Assembly (NCBI GenBank): GCA_018241505.1
Contig: JAFEDS010000006.1
Coordinates: forward strand, 151,977 to 215,976
From: Pseudomonadota bacterium
GTDB taxonomy: Bacteria; Pseudomonadota; Gammaproteobacteria; Steroidobacterales; Steroidobacteraceae
Direction: 5' to 3'
Length of the DNA stretch: 64,000 nucleotides
The notes beneath the pieces were generated by a model. The model saw only the letters and a list, made by a program, of their open reading frames with translations, made no database searches and was not told the DNA's origin. A program made the position numbers and the translations under genes. Below, in pieces: positions 42,883 through 53,350 of this stretch; within the stretch, counting starts at the first letter, position 1, and each line of letters begins with the position of its first letter.

Positions 42883-43251
42883 CGCCGTGCCCGCGTCGTG
42901 GGCCAACATGACGTAACCGTCGGTAACCTCGAGCGGTACCGTGCGCAGCGATTGCCCGGCACAGGGCCCGGCGATGCAATAGCCTGTCAGTTTCTCGAAC
43001 AGCGCGCCGTGCGAAGAGCACAGGATGAGCGATCCGTCCGCTGTCAGGAACTGATGAGGTTTGAAATTCAACGGGTGACGCGCGTGCGGGCAACTGTTGA
43101 TGAAACCCCGAACCTGATCATTGATCCGGACTACAAAACCCCGCAGCGGCCAATCCCCTGCGCCGATTGAGAAACCGCGCGCGCCGCCGGCATCGAGATC
43201 GTCCAGCCGGCAGACCACCCGCTCGACATCGATCTGGCGCGCCTCGCTCAT
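42871..43251 (-). CDS. Rieske 2Fe-2S protein
   Basis: A 126-aa single-domain Rieske ferredoxin-like protein. Cluster ligands are CPH (in SCPHARHPLN) and CSSH (in LCSSHGALF). A CIAGPCAGQSL segment follows, like those of dioxygenase ferredoxins and NirD-like proteins. There is no signal peptide. The ATG overlaps the TGA of the ampG gene (ATGA 43248-43251). Its redox partner is unknown. Confidence 0.9.
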   Translation of the reverse strand: MSEARQIDVERVVCRLDDLDAGGARGFSIGAGDWPLRGFVVRINDQVRGFINSCPHARHPLNFKPHQFLTADGSLILCSSHGALFEKLTGYCIAGPCAGQSLRTVPLEVTDGYVMLAHDAGTALLE

Positions 43252-44537
43252 GCGCGTTGCTGATCCAACGCGTTGATCTTGTCCTTCGTCAGCCACACGA
43301 TGATGAGACCGGGCAACGCCACCACGAAGCTGACAACGTAGTAGACAAACCAACCGCCGTGGTCGGCTACCCAGCCGGCGGGATAACCCAGACCGTAGCG
43401 CGGCAGCAGCGCAATGGACGACATCAAGGCGTATTGAAAGGCGCTGTACCTGACATCGCAGAGGGCCATGATCAAGGCGACCAGGGCGATGTTGCCCATG
43501 GCTCCGGCCACGTGCTCGATCAGTACGGCGGCAATCATCAAGGGATAGCTCTTGCCGGCCGCCGCCAGGGCGCAATACATGAGGTTGGTCACCGCCTGGG
43601 CAATGCCGAAAATCAACATCGAGCGCAGCAGGCCGAGCCGCACCATCAGGATCCCGCCCACCACCGAACCGAGCAGGGCGCCCGCGGTGAACAGCGGCTT
43701 GACCACAACAGCCACTTCCGTCTTGGAAAAACCGGTGTCCAGCATGAACGCCGTGAAGAACTTCATGGCAAAGGCATCGCCGATCTTGAAGACCGCGACC
43801 ACGCACAACAATGCGGCAGCCCCCGGGCCTGCCAACAATTCCTTCAGGGGAATCACCACCGTCTCGGTGAGCGAGCGCGGCGGCTGTTGCACGGCCGGTG
43901 GCGCCGGGGCGAGCCAAGTGCAAATGCAGAACAGGGTCATGACCCCCGCCAGGATCAGAAAGGCGAGGCGCCAGCCGAAGTAGTCAGCCACGAGCAACGC
44001 CACGGCCGAGGCAAACCAGGCCGCCGTCCGATAACCGAGATTGGTCACGGCGGCCGCGGGGCCGCGTTCGGTGGGAAGGGAAACGTCGGTTCTATACGCG
44101 TCGACGGCAATATCCTGGGTCGCTGACAGAAAAACGATCGTCACGGCACAGACTGCGACCGGCAGGAGCGCCGCCGAGGGGTTCTGAACCGCGAACATCG
44201 CGATCGCCACCGCCAGCAGGAGTTGGGTGACCAGGATCCATCCCCGCCGCCGTCCCAGCAGCGGGATCGGAAACCGATCCACGAACGGCGCCCACAGGAA
44301 CTTGAGCAGATACGGCAGCGCCACGTAGGACATCACGCCAATGGTGGTATTCGAAACGTGCGAGTCCTTGAGCCATGCCTGCAGGGCGCTCTCGGTCAAC
44401 TGGTTCGGATACCCGGACGCGGCGGCCATCAGCATGATGGCCAGCATTTTCGGGCTCGCCAGGATCCGCCGCAGGGACGGCTTTTCCTCGGCGGCAGGCA
44501 GGGACGCCGCATTCAATGTTCTATCATCCTCGGTCAC
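43248..44537 (-). CDS. ampG: AmpG-type muropeptide permease (MFS)
   Basis: Imports GlcNAc-anhydroMurNAc peptides for peptidoglycan recycling, a step that also feeds beta-lactamase induction in AmpR systems. It is 429 aa with about 12 membrane segments. Family marks are LPYLLKFLWAPFVDRF near the N-terminus and FLSATQDIAVDAYRTD in the middle. The start is GTG at 44535-44537 with no good ribosome site. A class A beta-lactamase lies 21 kb away, without an ampR gene. Confidence 0.9.
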   Translation of the reverse strand: MTEDDRTLNAASLPAAEEKPSLRRILASPKMLAIMLMAAASGYPNQLTESALQAWLKDSHVSNTTIGVMSYVALPYLLKFLWAPFVDRFPIPLLGRRRGWILVTQLLLAVAIAMFAVQNPSAALLPVAVCAVTIVFLSATQDIAVDAYRTDVSLPTERGPAAAVTNLGYRTAAWFASAVALLVADYFGWRLAFLILAGVMTLFCICTWLAPAPPAVQQPPRSLTETVVIPLKELLAGPGAAALLCVVAVFKIGDAFAMKFFTAFMLDTGFSKTEVAVVVKPLFTAGALLGSVVGGILMVRLGLLRSMLIFGIAQAVTNLMYCALAAAGKSYPLMIAAVLIEHVAGAMGNIALVALIMALCDVRYSAFQYALMSSIALLPRYGLGYPAGWVADHGGWFVYYVVSFVVALPGLIIVWLTKDKINALDQQRA

Positions 44538-44652
44538 CCATCAGGTCGCAGGCATACTGGCACGACATCCGTTGACAGTACAAAGCAAGCAGTGGCACCG
44601 TCGCGGACTGCGCGTCCCGCGCCATTACACCTTTGCCTCACTCTTCAACACC

Positions 44653-45312
44653 ATGCAGGACTATCAGCTTAGATTCATTGACCTGGCCTTGTCGCGAAAC
44701 GCGTTGCGCTTCGGCAATTTCAAGCTGAAGTCCGGGCGCGAGAGCCCGTACTTTTTCAATGCGGGACTGTTCAGTGACGGCGAGGCCGCGGCGGTGCTGG
44801 GCGAATGCTATGCCGCCGCGATCCTGCGGTCCGGGGTGCAGTTCGACATGATCTTCGGGCCGGCCTACAAGGGCATTCCGTTGGCCACGGCGCTGGTGAT
44901 TGCATTGTCCGCGCGTCACGGCCGCAATGTCCCATATGCGTTCAACCGCAAAGAGGCAAAGGATCACGGCGAAGGCGGTACGGTGGTCGGTACTCCCCTG
45001 CGCGGGCGGGTCCTCGTGGTCGATGACGTCATCACCGCGGGCACGGCCATTCGCGAATCGCTGGAGATCATCCGCAACGCCGGCGCCCAGCCGGCGGCCG
45101 TGGCCCTGGCACTCGACCGTCAGGAGCGCGGCCAAGGCAACACTTCCGCAGTGCAGGAAATCGCGAGCCAGCACGGGCTGACTTGTGTGAGCGTCGTCAC
45201 ACTCGCCGACCTGATTGAGACACTGGCCCACCCGCCGGACGGCCAGGCGCGGATTTCTGCCGAACAGCTCACATCGCTCCGGGACTATCGACAACGTTAT
45301 GGCGTGAGCTGA
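44653..45312 (+). CDS. pyrE: Orotate phosphoribosyltransferase
   Basis: Converts orotate and PRPP to OMP in pyrimidine synthesis. It is 219 aa. The PRPP-binding motif is VLVVDDVITAGTA, with the catalytic loop YAFNRKEAKDHGEGG and the N-terminal FGNFKLKSGRESPYF. The ATG at 44653 gives the usual length. It lies near dut and coaBC, as in many gammaproteobacteria. It is divergent from ampG. Confidence 0.96.
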   Translation: MQDYQLRFIDLALSRNALRFGNFKLKSGRESPYFFNAGLFSDGEAAAVLGECYAAAILRSGVQFDMIFGPAYKGIPLATALVIALSARHGRNVPYAFNRKEAKDHGEGGTVVGTPLRGRVLVVDDVITAGTAIRESLEIIRNAGAQPAAVALALDRQERGQGNTSAVQEIASQHGLTCVSVVTLADLIETLAHPPDGQARISAEQLTSLRDYRQRYGVS

Positions 45313-45379
45313 GACTTGCGACGCAGGCTGACTGAGTCAGAATAGTAAAGTGCAGCCTCTAACAGTGAAGGGGGTTTGA

Positions 45380-46039
45380 ATGTCGGCGCGGTTTCGGCCG
45401 GGTGTGCTCGCAGTGCTGATGGCGTTTGCCGGCTGGCTGCCCAATGCCATGGCCGCCACCACCAGCAGCCCCACCGGCAAGGGTGGCGTCACCTATCGTT
45501 GGACCGACGACCAGGGAGTTGTGCACTACGGCGACAGCGTTCCTCCGCAGTACGCCCAGAAGGAGCGCGCGGTTCTCAACAGCCGGGGTGTCGAGGTGCG
45601 AACGCTCGATGCCCAGAAAACGCCGGAACAGGTCGCCGCCGCCGAGCGCGCGCAGCAGGAAGTCCTCAAGCAGAAGCAGCACGACGCCTTCCTGATGAAC
45701 ACCTATACGTCAGTGAAGGACATCGAAGCATTGCGGGATCTGCGCCTCGACCAGTTGCACGGCCAGAGGGTTGCTGCCGAGCAGTATGTGGACAGCCTGA
45801 ATTCGCGCCTGAGCGCATTGCAGACCCGGGCGCAGAACTTCAAACCCTACAACTCGCGCCCGGCCGCGCATCGCATGCCCGACGATGTGGCGGAAGACCT
45901 GGTGCACACGCTCAATGAGCTGCGCACCCAGAGCAACGCGTTGAGCTCGAAGACCGAAGAAGAAACCAACACCAAGGCGCAGTTCCAGGCGGATATTGAG
46001 CGCTATCGGGAGCTGCGGGCGAAAATCGCTCAGCCCTAA
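45380..46039 (+). CDS. DUF4124 periplasmic protein
   Basis: A 219-aa exported protein. A signal peptide ends near AMAA (residue 26). The DUF4124 module follows ([20 protein letters not shown], about 37-56). The remainder is a charged helical, probably coiled-coil region (about 80-215). The ATG is preceded by GAAGGGGG. Its 3' end overlaps the convergent dut gene by 4 nt. Function is unknown; the family is common in gammaproteobacterial envelopes. Confidence 0.85.
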   Translation: MSARFRPGVLAVLMAFAGWLPNAMAATTSSPTGKGGVTYRWTDDQGVVHYGDSVPPQYAQKERAVLNSRGVEVRTLDAQKTPEQVAAAERAQQEVLKQKQHDAFLMNTYTSVKDIEALRDLRLDQLHGQRVAAEQYVDSLNSRLSALQTRAQNFKPYNSRPAAHRMPDDVAEDLVHTLNELRTQSNALSSKTEEETNTKAQFQADIERYRELRAKIAQP

Positions 46040-46515
46040 TGGCTGCCTGAGTGCCCGAAGCCGCCGCCACCGCGCGCGGTCGCGGCGAAGTCCTCCACCA
46101 CTTCCAACTCCACCTGCACGACGGGCACCACCACCAGTTGCGCAATGCGCTCGCCCGGCTTGATGGTGAACGGCTCGCGCCCCCGGTTCCAACACGACAC
46201 CATCAGGTGCCCCTGGTAGTCGGAATCAATCAGGCCCACGAGATTTCCCAACACCACACCGTGCTTGTGTCCGAGCCCCGAGCGCGGCAGGACCACCGCT
46301 GCGAGCCCCGGATCCTCCAAGTAGATCGCAATGCCGGTGGGAATCAACTCGGATTTGCCGGGCTCGAGCAACAGGTCCTTGTCGATACAGGCCCGCAGGT
46401 CCATGCCCGCGGAGCCGCTCGTGGCATACGCCGGCAAAGGAAACTCGCCGCCGATACGAGCATCCAGGATGCGCACCTTCAGCGGGTGACGCGCCGCTGC
46501 CTTGACGCCGGTCAC
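46036..46515 (-). CDS. dut: dUTP diphosphatase
   Basis: Hydrolyses dUTP to dUMP, preventing uracil incorporation and feeding dTMP synthesis. It is 159 aa, a trimeric dUTPase. The five motifs are present, including [38 protein letters not shown] and the C-terminal [10 protein letters not shown]. The GTG start overlaps the coaBC TGA (GTGA at 46512-46515), so translation is coupled. Confidence 0.96.
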   Translation of the reverse strand: MTGVKAAARHPLKVRILDARIGGEFPLPAYATSGSAGMDLRACIDKDLLLEPGKSELIPTGIAIYLEDPGLAAVVLPRSGLGHKHGVVLGNLVGLIDSDYQGHLMVSCWNRGREPFTIKPGERIAQLVVVPVVQVELEVVEDFAATARGGGGFGHSGSH

Positions 46516-47738
46516 GCGAGCGCCGAGCCGCGCTGGGCCAGTCCGCTCTTACCGGCGGCATACGATTCCGCAATGAGCGCAACCAACTGCCGCGCCAGCG
46601 TGACTTTCGGCGCCCTGGCGAGCTCGCGGCGCGCATTGCGCCACAGCACAATCAACGCGTTGTCCTCGCAGTCGAACGCCTTGTCGTGGCCAACTTCATT
46701 GGCCGCAATCATGTCCAGGTTCTTTTTCATCAACTTGCCGCGCGCATGTTGCTCAACCGATTCAGTCTCCGCCGCAAAACCCACCACAAACGGCCTGTCA
46801 GGCAGGGCGGACACCGTGGCGAGCACATCGGGCGTGCGCTCCATGCTCAGGTCCATGTGGTCGGAGGTCTTTTTGATCTTCTGTTCGGCCGGCGCCGCCG
46901 GCCGATAGTCCGCCACCGCGGCGGTGGAGATGAAAATGTCGGCACCGGCCACCTCACCCAACACCGCGTTCAGCATGTCGGCCGCGCTTTCAACATCAAT
47001 CCGCCGCACGCCACTGGGAGTCGGCAAACTGACCGGTCCGCAGACAATCACCACTTCCGCGCCTGCCTCGCGGGCCGCCTGGGCCACCGCAAAGCCCATC
47101 TTGCCGGAGCTGCGATTGCTGATGAAACGCACGGGATCGATCCGCTCACGAGTGGGACCTGCCGTAATCAACACGCGCCGGCCGCGGAGCGGACCGTTGG
47201 GAGTCAGTTGGATGCGGGCGCGATCAACCAGCTCGAGGGGCTCCAACATTCGGCCGGCACCCACCTCACCGCACGCCTGGTCGCCCTCGCCGGGCCCAAA
47301 CACCTGAATCCCACGCTGCTGCAGCGTAGCGACATTCGCGCGCGTAGCCGCGTTTGCCCACATGACCCGGTTCATCGCCGGAGCCACGGCAATCGGTGAT
47401 TCGGTCGCCAGGCACAGAGTGCTCAGCAGGTCATCCGCTTGTCCCGTGGCCAGCCGGGCCAGGAAGTCGGCGCTGGCGGGCGCAATCAGAATCAGCTCAG
47501 CCCAGCGGGCGAGCTCAATGTGTCCCATGGCCGCTTCGGCGGCTGCATCCCACAGGTCGGTCCGCACCGTCCGGCCGGACACCGCCTGGAACGTTGCGGC
47601 AGTGACGAACTCGCGGGCGGCGGCGGTCATCACGACCTGGACCTCGGCCCCCTGCTCGCGCAGGCGGCGCACGAGATCAGGGCTCTTGTAGGCGGCTATT
47701 CCGCCAGTCACTCCGAGCAGTATGCGTTTACCTTGCAT
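46512..47738 (-). CDS. coaBC: Bifunctional phosphopantothenoylcysteine synthetase/decarboxylase
   Basis: Carries out two steps of coenzyme A synthesis. It is 408 aa. The N-terminal FMN-dependent CoaC decarboxylase (about 1-190) shows [22 protein letters not shown] and PAMNRVMW. The C-terminal CoaB ligase (about 190-400) shows [22 protein letters not shown] and AAVADYRP. The ATG at 47736-47738 follows a small GGGCCC hairpin that may cover its ribosome site. It is followed by dut with a 4-nt overlap. Confidence 0.96.
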   Translation of the reverse strand: MQGKRILLGVTGGIAAYKSPDLVRRLREQGAEVQVVMTAAAREFVTAATFQAVSGRTVRTDLWDAAAEAAMGHIELARWAELILIAPASADFLARLATGQADDLLSTLCLATESPIAVAPAMNRVMWANAATRANVATLQQRGIQVFGPGEGDQACGEVGAGRMLEPLELVDRARIQLTPNGPLRGRRVLITAGPTRERIDPVRFISNRSSGKMGFAVAQAAREAGAEVVIVCGPVSLPTPSGVRRIDVESAADMLNAVLGEVAGADIFISTAAVADYRPAAPAEQKIKKTSDHMDLSMERTPDVLATVSALPDRPFVVGFAAETESVEQHARGKLMKKNLDMIAANEVGHDKAFDCEDNALIVLWRNARRELARAPKVTLARQLVALIAESYAAGKSGLAQRGSALA

Positions 47739-47744
47739 TGATGT

Positions 47745-47761
47745 GGGCCCCCTGAGGGCCC
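47745..47761 (-). promoter_or_regulatory. Hairpin over the coaBC ribosome-binding site
   Basis: GGGCCC (47745-47750) and GGGCCC (47756-47761) can pair around the loop CCTGA. On the minus strand this includes AGGGGG, the only Shine-Dalgarno-like sequence before the coaBC ATG. It may modulate translation. The stem is only six base pairs, so significance is uncertain. Confidence 0.3.
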
Positions 47762-47891
47762 CTGTCGTCGGGTTTACCCAGTTGCGATCAATTATCCGGC
47801 CGAGGTCACCGGGGGTGCAAACAACCGGTGGGAATATTGGGATTTCGGCCAGTATGCCTGAACCAAGTGGTTGATTTTACAGAAGGGGTGG

Positions 47892-48815
47892 CTAAGCCCG
47901 CGGCTCAATGCGCCGCAAATGGCGGGCAGCGGAGATCCACGCCCCGATCCAGCCAAGCACAATCCCCGTCGCCAGCAGCACCCCCACATCATCACGGGGC
48001 GGCCCCAGTAAAGCGAAGTGACTGCCATACACCTGCGCGAGGGTGGCAATGGGCCGGCCGAGGACCACCACCGCAATCTCGACAATCGCCCAGGCGAGCA
48101 AAGCGCCGCACAGGCCATACAGAACGCCGGTGTAGAGGAACGGCCGGCGGACGAACGCATTTGAGCCGCCCACGAGCTTGGTCACTTCGATTTCCGCGCG
48201 GCGGTTGAGTATCTCGAGTCGGATAGTGTTGCCAATGACGGCGAGCACTCCCGCGCCCAGCAGCACAGCGGCAATCAAAAGCAGATTGCGCAACACATCG
48301 AGAATCGCGTTGAAGCGCATGACCCAGTCCGTGTCCACCTGCACGAGGTCCACTTCGGGCCAGGCCGTGAAGTAACGGCGCAACGACTCGACAGCCGCGG
48401 CCGTCTGAGCGTCGGCTCGGGGTTGGACGTGCAGAACGTGCGGGAGCGGGTTTTCCTTCAGGGCGTCCAGTGCGGATCCGAAGCCGGAGTACGTTCGGAA
48501 TTCCTCCATCGCCTGGTCGGCCGTGATGAGCTCCACTCGACCCACCCCCGGTCGCTCCCGGGCGCTGTGCTCGAGTTGCTGTGCCTTGACAAGCGGCACA
48601 TCGGTCTTCAAATAGACTGAGATGTCAATGGCGTTGGAGAAGCCGCCCGTGGCCGCCTCGGCGTTCAACACGAGGAGGCGCAGTGCTGTCGGCAAAGCAA
48701 GCGCCAGTGCAATGACCAACACCGTCAGGGTGCTTGAAAATGGAGCTCGCGCCAGGCGGCCCAGCGAGCCGACGAGTGCATGTACATGTCTGGATCCCGA
48801 CACACTCATCCTCAT
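47892..48815 (-). CDS. ftsX: Cell division protein FtsX
   Basis: Membrane partner of FtsE that activates septal peptidoglycan hydrolases. It is 307 aa with four membrane segments (about 27-50, 180-205, 230-252 and 280-300). The periplasmic domain has YLKTDVPLVKAQQLE, and the conserved IGNTIRLEILNRRAEIEV follows. The ATG overlaps the ftsE stop (ATGA at 48812-48815). It is the last gene of the ftsY-ftsE-ftsX operon. Confidence 0.95.
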   Translation of the reverse strand: MRMSVSGSRHVHALVGSLGRLARAPFSSTLTVLVIALALALPTALRLLVLNAEAATGGFSNAIDISVYLKTDVPLVKAQQLEHSARERPGVGRVELITADQAMEEFRTYSGFGSALDALKENPLPHVLHVQPRADAQTAAAVESLRRYFTAWPEVDLVQVDTDWVMRFNAILDVLRNLLLIAAVLLGAGVLAVIGNTIRLEILNRRAEIEVTKLVGGSNAFVRRPFLYTGVLYGLCGALLAWAIVEIAVVVLGRPIATLAQVYGSHFALLGPPRDDVGVLLATGIVLGWIGAWISAARHLRRIEPRA

Positions 48816-49504
48816 CTGACAGCGATGACGCTGGGTAGATTACTGTTCAATTCCCCATGGATCGCTCCATTCTCAATGACCAGCTCGCGCTGAGCGAATT
48901 CGCGCACGATGTGCAGGTCATGTGTTGCGACAACCACTGTCACACCCACATCCGAGAAGCGCCGGAACAGGTTCATGATTTCCAACGCGAGGTTAGGGTC
49001 CAGGTTGCCGGTGGGCTCATCGGCGATCAGCAATGGAGGCTTGCTGACGACGGCGCGGGCAATGCCAACGCGCTGTTGCTCACCGACGGACAGCTCCATC
49101 GGCGATAACCGCTCCTTGCCGAGCAACCCCACCTGATCGAGAGCGGCACGCACCCGCTTATCCATGTCCTTGAACGGCAGACCGGCGACCACCAGGGGGA
49201 GGGCCACGTTGTCGAACACCGGACGATCAGCCAACAGTTTGTGATCTTGAAACACAACGCCGATGTGACGTCGGAACGCAGGGATGTGGCGCGCTTTCAG
49301 GGTCGTGGTGTTCTTGCCACCCACAACGACCGTTCCGCGTGTGGGGCGCTCCAGGCAGGCGATGAGCTTGAGAACCGTGCTCTTCCCCGCACCGGATCGA
49401 CCTGTCAGAAACACCATCTCGCCCGTGTTGACTTCGAAGGTGCAATTGCTGAGAGCTTCGCGCCCGTTCGGATAGCGTTTGCTGACCCGATCGAAAACAA
49501 TCAC
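48812..49504 (-). CDS. ftsE: Cell division ATP-binding protein FtsE
   Basis: ABC-type ATPase driving FtsX conformational signalling at the septum. It is 230 aa: Walker [10 protein letters not shown] (about 35-43), Q-loop VVFQDHKLL, signature [14 protein letters not shown], Walker B PLLIADEP and the H-loop ATHD. The ATG overlaps the ftsY stop. The FtsEX pair lies behind ftsY, as usual. Confidence 0.96.
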   Translation of the reverse strand: MIVFDRVSKRYPNGREALSNCTFEVNTGEMVFLTGRSGAGKSTVLKLIACLERPTRGTVVVGGKNTTTLKARHIPAFRRHIGVVFQDHKLLADRPVFDNVALPLVVAGLPFKDMDKRVRAALDQVGLLGKERLSPMELSVGEQQRVGIARAVVSKPPLLIADEPTGNLDPNLALEIMNLFRRFSDVGVTVVVATHDLHIVREFAQRELVIENGAIHGELNSNLPSVIAVR

Positions 49505-50493
49505 TTCTTCGGCCCTTCCACCAGCGCGGTGGCAAACGCTAGCGCGTCGAACTCGCCGAAATCCTCCGCTTGTTCACCGATTCCAATGAAACGGATTGGC
49601 AATTTGAGACGCCGCGCGATGGCAACGACGATACCGCCTTTGGCGGTGCCATCGAGCTTGGTGAGGACCAGCCCAGTGACGCCCACCGCATCGTTGAATT
49701 GAATGGCTTGCGAAAGAGCGTTCTGACCTTGGTTTGCATCGAGGACGAGCAGTACCTCGTGGGGAGCCGTCGGGTCGACCCGTTGAATCACCCTCTTCAC
49801 TTTCTTGAGCTCTTCCATCAGGTGCGACTGGCTGTGCAATCGCCCCGCGGTGTCCGCCAGGAGAATGTTCGTGCGGCGGGACTTGGCCGACTGAATTGCA
49901 TCGAAAACTACGGCGCCGGGATCGGCGCCCGCCTGTTGTGCTGCGAAATCGGATCCTGAGCGTTCAGCCCAGACGTTCAACTGCTCTATCGCAGCCGCAC
50001 GAAACGTGTCGCCGGCGGCGAGCATGACGCTGTGGCCCGCGTCGGTCAGGCGGCGCGCGAGCTTACCGATGGTCGTCGTCTTCCCGGATCCGTTCACTCC
50101 GACCACGAGGATGACGTATGGAGCGCGGTCCTCGTCGATCACCAATGGCTGTGCGCAAGGAGCCAGTATTTCCACGATCGCGGCGCGCAGCGCCGTGATC
50201 AGGGCGGCAACGTCCTGGAGCTCATTGCGAGCGACCCGCTTCTGGAGACTCGACAGAATGGCCTCCGTCGCCTCGATGCCGACGTCGGCAGTGAGCAGCC
50301 GGCTCTCCAGCTCTTCGAGAATCTCGGCGTCGATTTTGCGGCCGCGGAACAGGTCGGCGAGGTCATAGGTGAGCCACGAGTTTCCGCGATTGAGCTTGGC
50401 GCGCAGGCGGCTGAAAAAGCCCTGCTTTTCTTCCTGCTTCGCAGGGGTCGCCGGCGTCGCCGCCGCTTCAGGAGGTTTTCGTCGGAATAGCAT
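49501..50493 (-). CDS. ftsY: Signal recognition particle receptor FtsY
   Basis: SRP-receptor GTPase that docks ribosome-nascent chain complexes at the membrane. It is 330 aa. A short basic, Ala-rich N-terminal tail (1-30) replaces the long acidic A domain of E. coli FtsY. NG-domain motifs are [15 protein letters not shown] (G1), [11 protein letters not shown] (G2), [11 protein letters not shown] (G3) and [10 protein letters not shown] (G4). It is followed by ftsE and ftsX in overlapping frames. The shortened A domain is unremarkable for this group. Confidence 0.95.
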   Translation of the reverse strand: MLFRRKPPEAAATPATPAKQEEKQGFFSRLRAKLNRGNSWLTYDLADLFRGRKIDAEILEELESRLLTADVGIEATEAILSSLQKRVARNELQDVAALITALRAAIVEILAPCAQPLVIDEDRAPYVILVVGVNGSGKTTTIGKLARRLTDAGHSVMLAAGDTFRAAAIEQLNVWAERSGSDFAAQQAGADPGAVVFDAIQSAKSRRTNILLADTAGRLHSQSHLMEELKKVKRVIQRVDPTAPHEVLLVLDANQGQNALSQAIQFNDAVGVTGLVLTKLDGTAKGGIVVAIARRLKLPIRFIGIGEQAEDFGEFDALAFATALVEGPKK

Positions 50494-50524
50494 GCGCCCT
50501 ATTGTAACGGGCCGGCATGAACGT

Positions 50525-52681
50525 CTAGGGCTGAATCACCGTGGGATTGAGGACGAGCACGGCGGTACCGGGTGCCGTGGGCGGGAACCCCGAAAAGGCA
50601 AGCTGCGGAATGGGGGGCACGGGTGCCCCCGCGAATGTAATTGCTTCAGCCTGCATTTCGGTAGTGACCGCAAGGCTCGCTGTCGGGTCGATGATGGATC
50701 CGTGGTCACCCACCACGAAATTCTCGTACGAGCGAAATCCGCCGGCGCTCGTAACCGGGCCCGGGGCTGAAGGCGCCTGCAGCCTGGCGAGCGCAGCCGT
50801 CTCAATCAGCCGCTGAGTCGCGGAGTTGGGCACGACCTGGTCGGCTGGGCTCGAAGTGCTACCCACAATCTGCAGAAGGTGAATCGGATGCTGTGTGGCC
50901 GCTGCCGCGATGTAGTTGACCGGATCGCCGGCGTCCAGCACCGCCTGTGCATCGCGTAGGAACTGTTCGAAGACGGTCGTGCCCTGCATCACGCCCTGTG
51001 CCTCGAGTCCCGCCACCACTTTCGGTCCGAGCGTGGGCGAGTCGCGCAGCAGGCTGGCGAGCCCTCCGCCCGGCATGGCCAGTGTGGCTGTGTTGATTTC
51101 GTGCTTCGAAGCGACTCCCAGGTAAACACCACCGACCATCGCCCCCAGCGAGTGGCCCAGGAAATGGATGCGGGTCGGATCGATATCGGCGCTCGACCCG
51201 TTGCCGAGGCTCAGGTTGGCAAGAGAGCGTGTCAGCGTTATCAGGTCCGCCGCGCCTTCGCGCAAGTTGTCGCGCGTGGTCAGCACGCTCGTGAGATTGA
51301 TGAAGTTGGCGCCGGAAGGATCGATCTGGCCATCCGCTCCGGGGGCCCCCGTAGTGTTGTTGGAAACGTCGAGGTCGAAGGTCCGCTCAATCGAGCCATT
51401 CGCCGGCAGCGACAGGCCCGCATACAGGGGATTGGCCGCCGATGCATACAATGGCGAGTTGGGATCCGTCACCCCGTGCAGCGGCAGGTCGATGGACACC
51501 ACCACGAAACCGCTGTCCGCAAACGAATCCGCCACTGCCAGCATGTCGGTGCGATTGCGGTTGATACCATGCGCGAAAATCAGCACCGGCCAGCCATTCG
51601 CGGGCTCGACTCCCTGCTGTACGGAGTTCACATTGGGGACGCTGAGGAGCAGCGGAATCTGCAGGGTTTCGGTGGGAACGGGTACCGGGTTGAATCGAGT
51701 CAGCAGCCGGCTGTTGGGATCGAGCGGCGACGGGTTACCGTGCCAATAGCCGCTCAGCGGCTCGGTCCGGCTCAGATAATACGGAACACTGAGCGTACCG
51801 ACGTAAATGTTGGCATGACCCGACAGGCGTGGATTGGCTTGCGCCGTGGTCAGCCCCGTGTTGTGCACTTTGATGGGTTGCGCGGCAGCCGTCTGCTCGA
51901 TGACGCCCAGCGTGTCGGCGATCGACTGCGTGGAAAAGCTGAAAGACAACACGACATCGGCAGGATTCAGGCCGATGCCCCGCGCGATCTGCAGGTGCGA
52001 CCCCGTGAGCTGACAGATTGCGCGCAGTGACGGATCCGGGAGCGCGGCGCACGTCGGCAGGGCCGCCTGGATGTTGGCGTAGTCTTTGTCAGGAGTTGCC
52101 GCATGGCCAGCGGCATCCGTGATTGCCCTGGTCAGCAATACCAGGTAGCCGTTGTTGGTTGTCCCGGTACTCGGCACGAGCGGATGGGTCGGTCGGATCT
52201 CGAGGATCGTGTTACCGATACCGGACTCGGTGCCGAGGCCTGCCGTGTAGTCAATTCCAAAGGCGAGCGGTTGAACGACACCCGTAGTTGCTTTGGTTGC
52301 GTTGTCAATCGTGACCTGCAGGACGATGACCGATTGAGCTGTGAAGGATGTTGGACTGAGAGGGCCCCCGAAGCGGGCGCGAATGACGGCCGTCGTTGAA
52401 AACCCGTCCAGGGCATTGACGGCGCGCTGCAGGCCATTCGCGGGCCGGATATTCAATGTGCCGTCGGTCGAACCGGCAAAGTACAGGTCGGTTGGATACG
52501 GGAGAATCCCGTGCAGGGGTTGGAAGAGAGCCGCGGTAGAGGCCTGCCGGGCGATGGCCGCGACAGTCGGGTTGGCGCTTCTGCCGCTCATGTCGGTGCC
52601 ACCGACAGTTCCGTGACCTCCCGAGCAGGCGCTGATCAGCAGCGCTACTGCCATGGCGGCAGCCCTCAATAGCCTGTCCAT
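50525..52681 (-). CDS. Putative extracellular lipase/esterase lipoprotein
   Basis: A 718-aa alpha/beta hydrolase. It has a lipoprotein signal with a lipobox-like LLISACSGG (Cys19). The N-terminal region resembles the virulence-factor lipase N-terminal domain (FQPLHGILPYPTDLYFAGS). The C-terminal half contains LIFAHGINRNRTD and nucleophile motif GHSLGAMVGG, with VGDHGSI a candidate His site. Substrates are likely acyl esters. It lies between ftsY (same strand, 31 nt downstream) and the divergent rsmD. Confidence 0.8.
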   Translation of the reverse strand: MDRLLRAAAMAVALLISACSGGHGTVGGTDMSGRSANPTVAAIARQASTAALFQPLHGILPYPTDLYFAGSTDGTLNIRPANGLQRAVNALDGFSTTAVIRARFGGPLSPTSFTAQSVIVLQVTIDNATKATTGVVQPLAFGIDYTAGLGTESGIGNTILEIRPTHPLVPSTGTTNNGYLVLLTRAITDAAGHAATPDKDYANIQAALPTCAALPDPSLRAICQLTGSHLQIARGIGLNPADVVLSFSFSTQSIADTLGVIEQTAAAQPIKVHNTGLTTAQANPRLSGHANIYVGTLSVPYYLSRTEPLSGYWHGNPSPLDPNSRLLTRFNPVPVPTETLQIPLLLSVPNVNSVQQGVEPANGWPVLIFAHGINRNRTDMLAVADSFADSGFVVVSIDLPLHGVTDPNSPLYASAANPLYAGLSLPANGSIERTFDLDVSNNTTGAPGADGQIDPSGANFINLTSVLTTRDNLREGAADLITLTRSLANLSLGNGSSADIDPTRIHFLGHSLGAMVGGVYLGVASKHEINTATLAMPGGGLASLLRDSPTLGPKVVAGLEAQGVMQGTTVFEQFLRDAQAVLDAGDPVNYIAAAATQHPIHLLQIVGSTSSPADQVVPNSATQRLIETAALARLQAPSAPGPVTSAGGFRSYENFVVGDHGSIIDPTASLAVTTEMQAEAITFAGAPVPPIPQLAFSGFPPTAPGTAVLVLNPTVIQP

Positions 52682-52756
52682 AACCTCCCTTGAGCGTGCA
52701 GCTAGGGTACGCTGCGCCCGAGAAGGGTAGCAAGCCGCTGCACCGCCGGATTGGAT

Positions 52757-53350
52757 GTGAAAAAAACCGACACCGCCCGTGCGGGCCAGTCGCGCGTTCT
52801 ACGAATCATCGGCGGGACCTGGCGCGGCCGCCGATTGCGTTTCCCACCGCAGGAAGCCATCCGTCCGACTCCGGATCGTATCCGGGAAACACTGTTCAAC
52901 TGGTTGGGCCCGCGCGTCGTGGGCGCACGCTGCCTGGACCTCTTTGCAGGCAGCGGGGCGTTGGGCCTGGAAGCGCTGTCGCGCGGCGCAGCCCAGGTGA
53001 CATTTATAGAGCGGGATGCGATCGCCGTCAGGGAGTTGCGCGCGCGGCTCGCTGAGTGGGGCGCGGTTGGGGGGCAGGTGGAGCACACAGAGGCCATGCG
53101 TTTTCTGGGTGGCTCAGCGATGCCGTTCGAAATTGTCTTCCTGGATCCGCCCTTTGACTCCGGCTTGCTGCCGGGCATCGCGGCACTTCTGGAAGACAAG
53201 CACTGGCTCAGTGCAAATGCCCTGATCTATGTAGAAACGGATGCCGGTAGCGGCCTGCCGGCCCTGCCCGGAACGTGGGCCGTAACCAGAGCCAAGCAGG
53301 CGGGAGCGGTGGGGTATCATCTGCTGACGAGGGGGGAAGCTGGCGCATGA
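52757..53350 (+). CDS. rsmD: 16S rRNA (guanine966-N2)-methyltransferase
   Basis: Methylates G966 of 16S rRNA in the 30S subunit. It is about 197 aa. The SAM motif is [20 protein letters not shown], and the catalytic motif LDPPF is at about 129-133. The N-terminal [14 protein letters not shown] is typical. The start is either GTG 52757-52759 or the TTG two codons earlier; neither has a good ribosome site. The stop overlaps the coaD start (ATGA at 53347-53350). Confidence 0.93.
   Translation: MKKTDTARAGQSRVLRIIGGTWRGRRLRFPPQEAIRPTPDRIRETLFNWLGPRVVGARCLDLFAGSGALGLEALSRGAAQVTFIERDAIAVRELRARLAEWGAVGGQVEHTEAMRFLGGSAMPFEIVFLDPPFDSGLLPGIAALLEDKHWLSANALIYVETDAGSGLPALPGTWAVTRAKQAGAVGYHLLTRGEAGA

Noticed and set aside
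44572-44577. TTGACA upstream of pyrE
   Set aside because: No -10 element at the correct distance.
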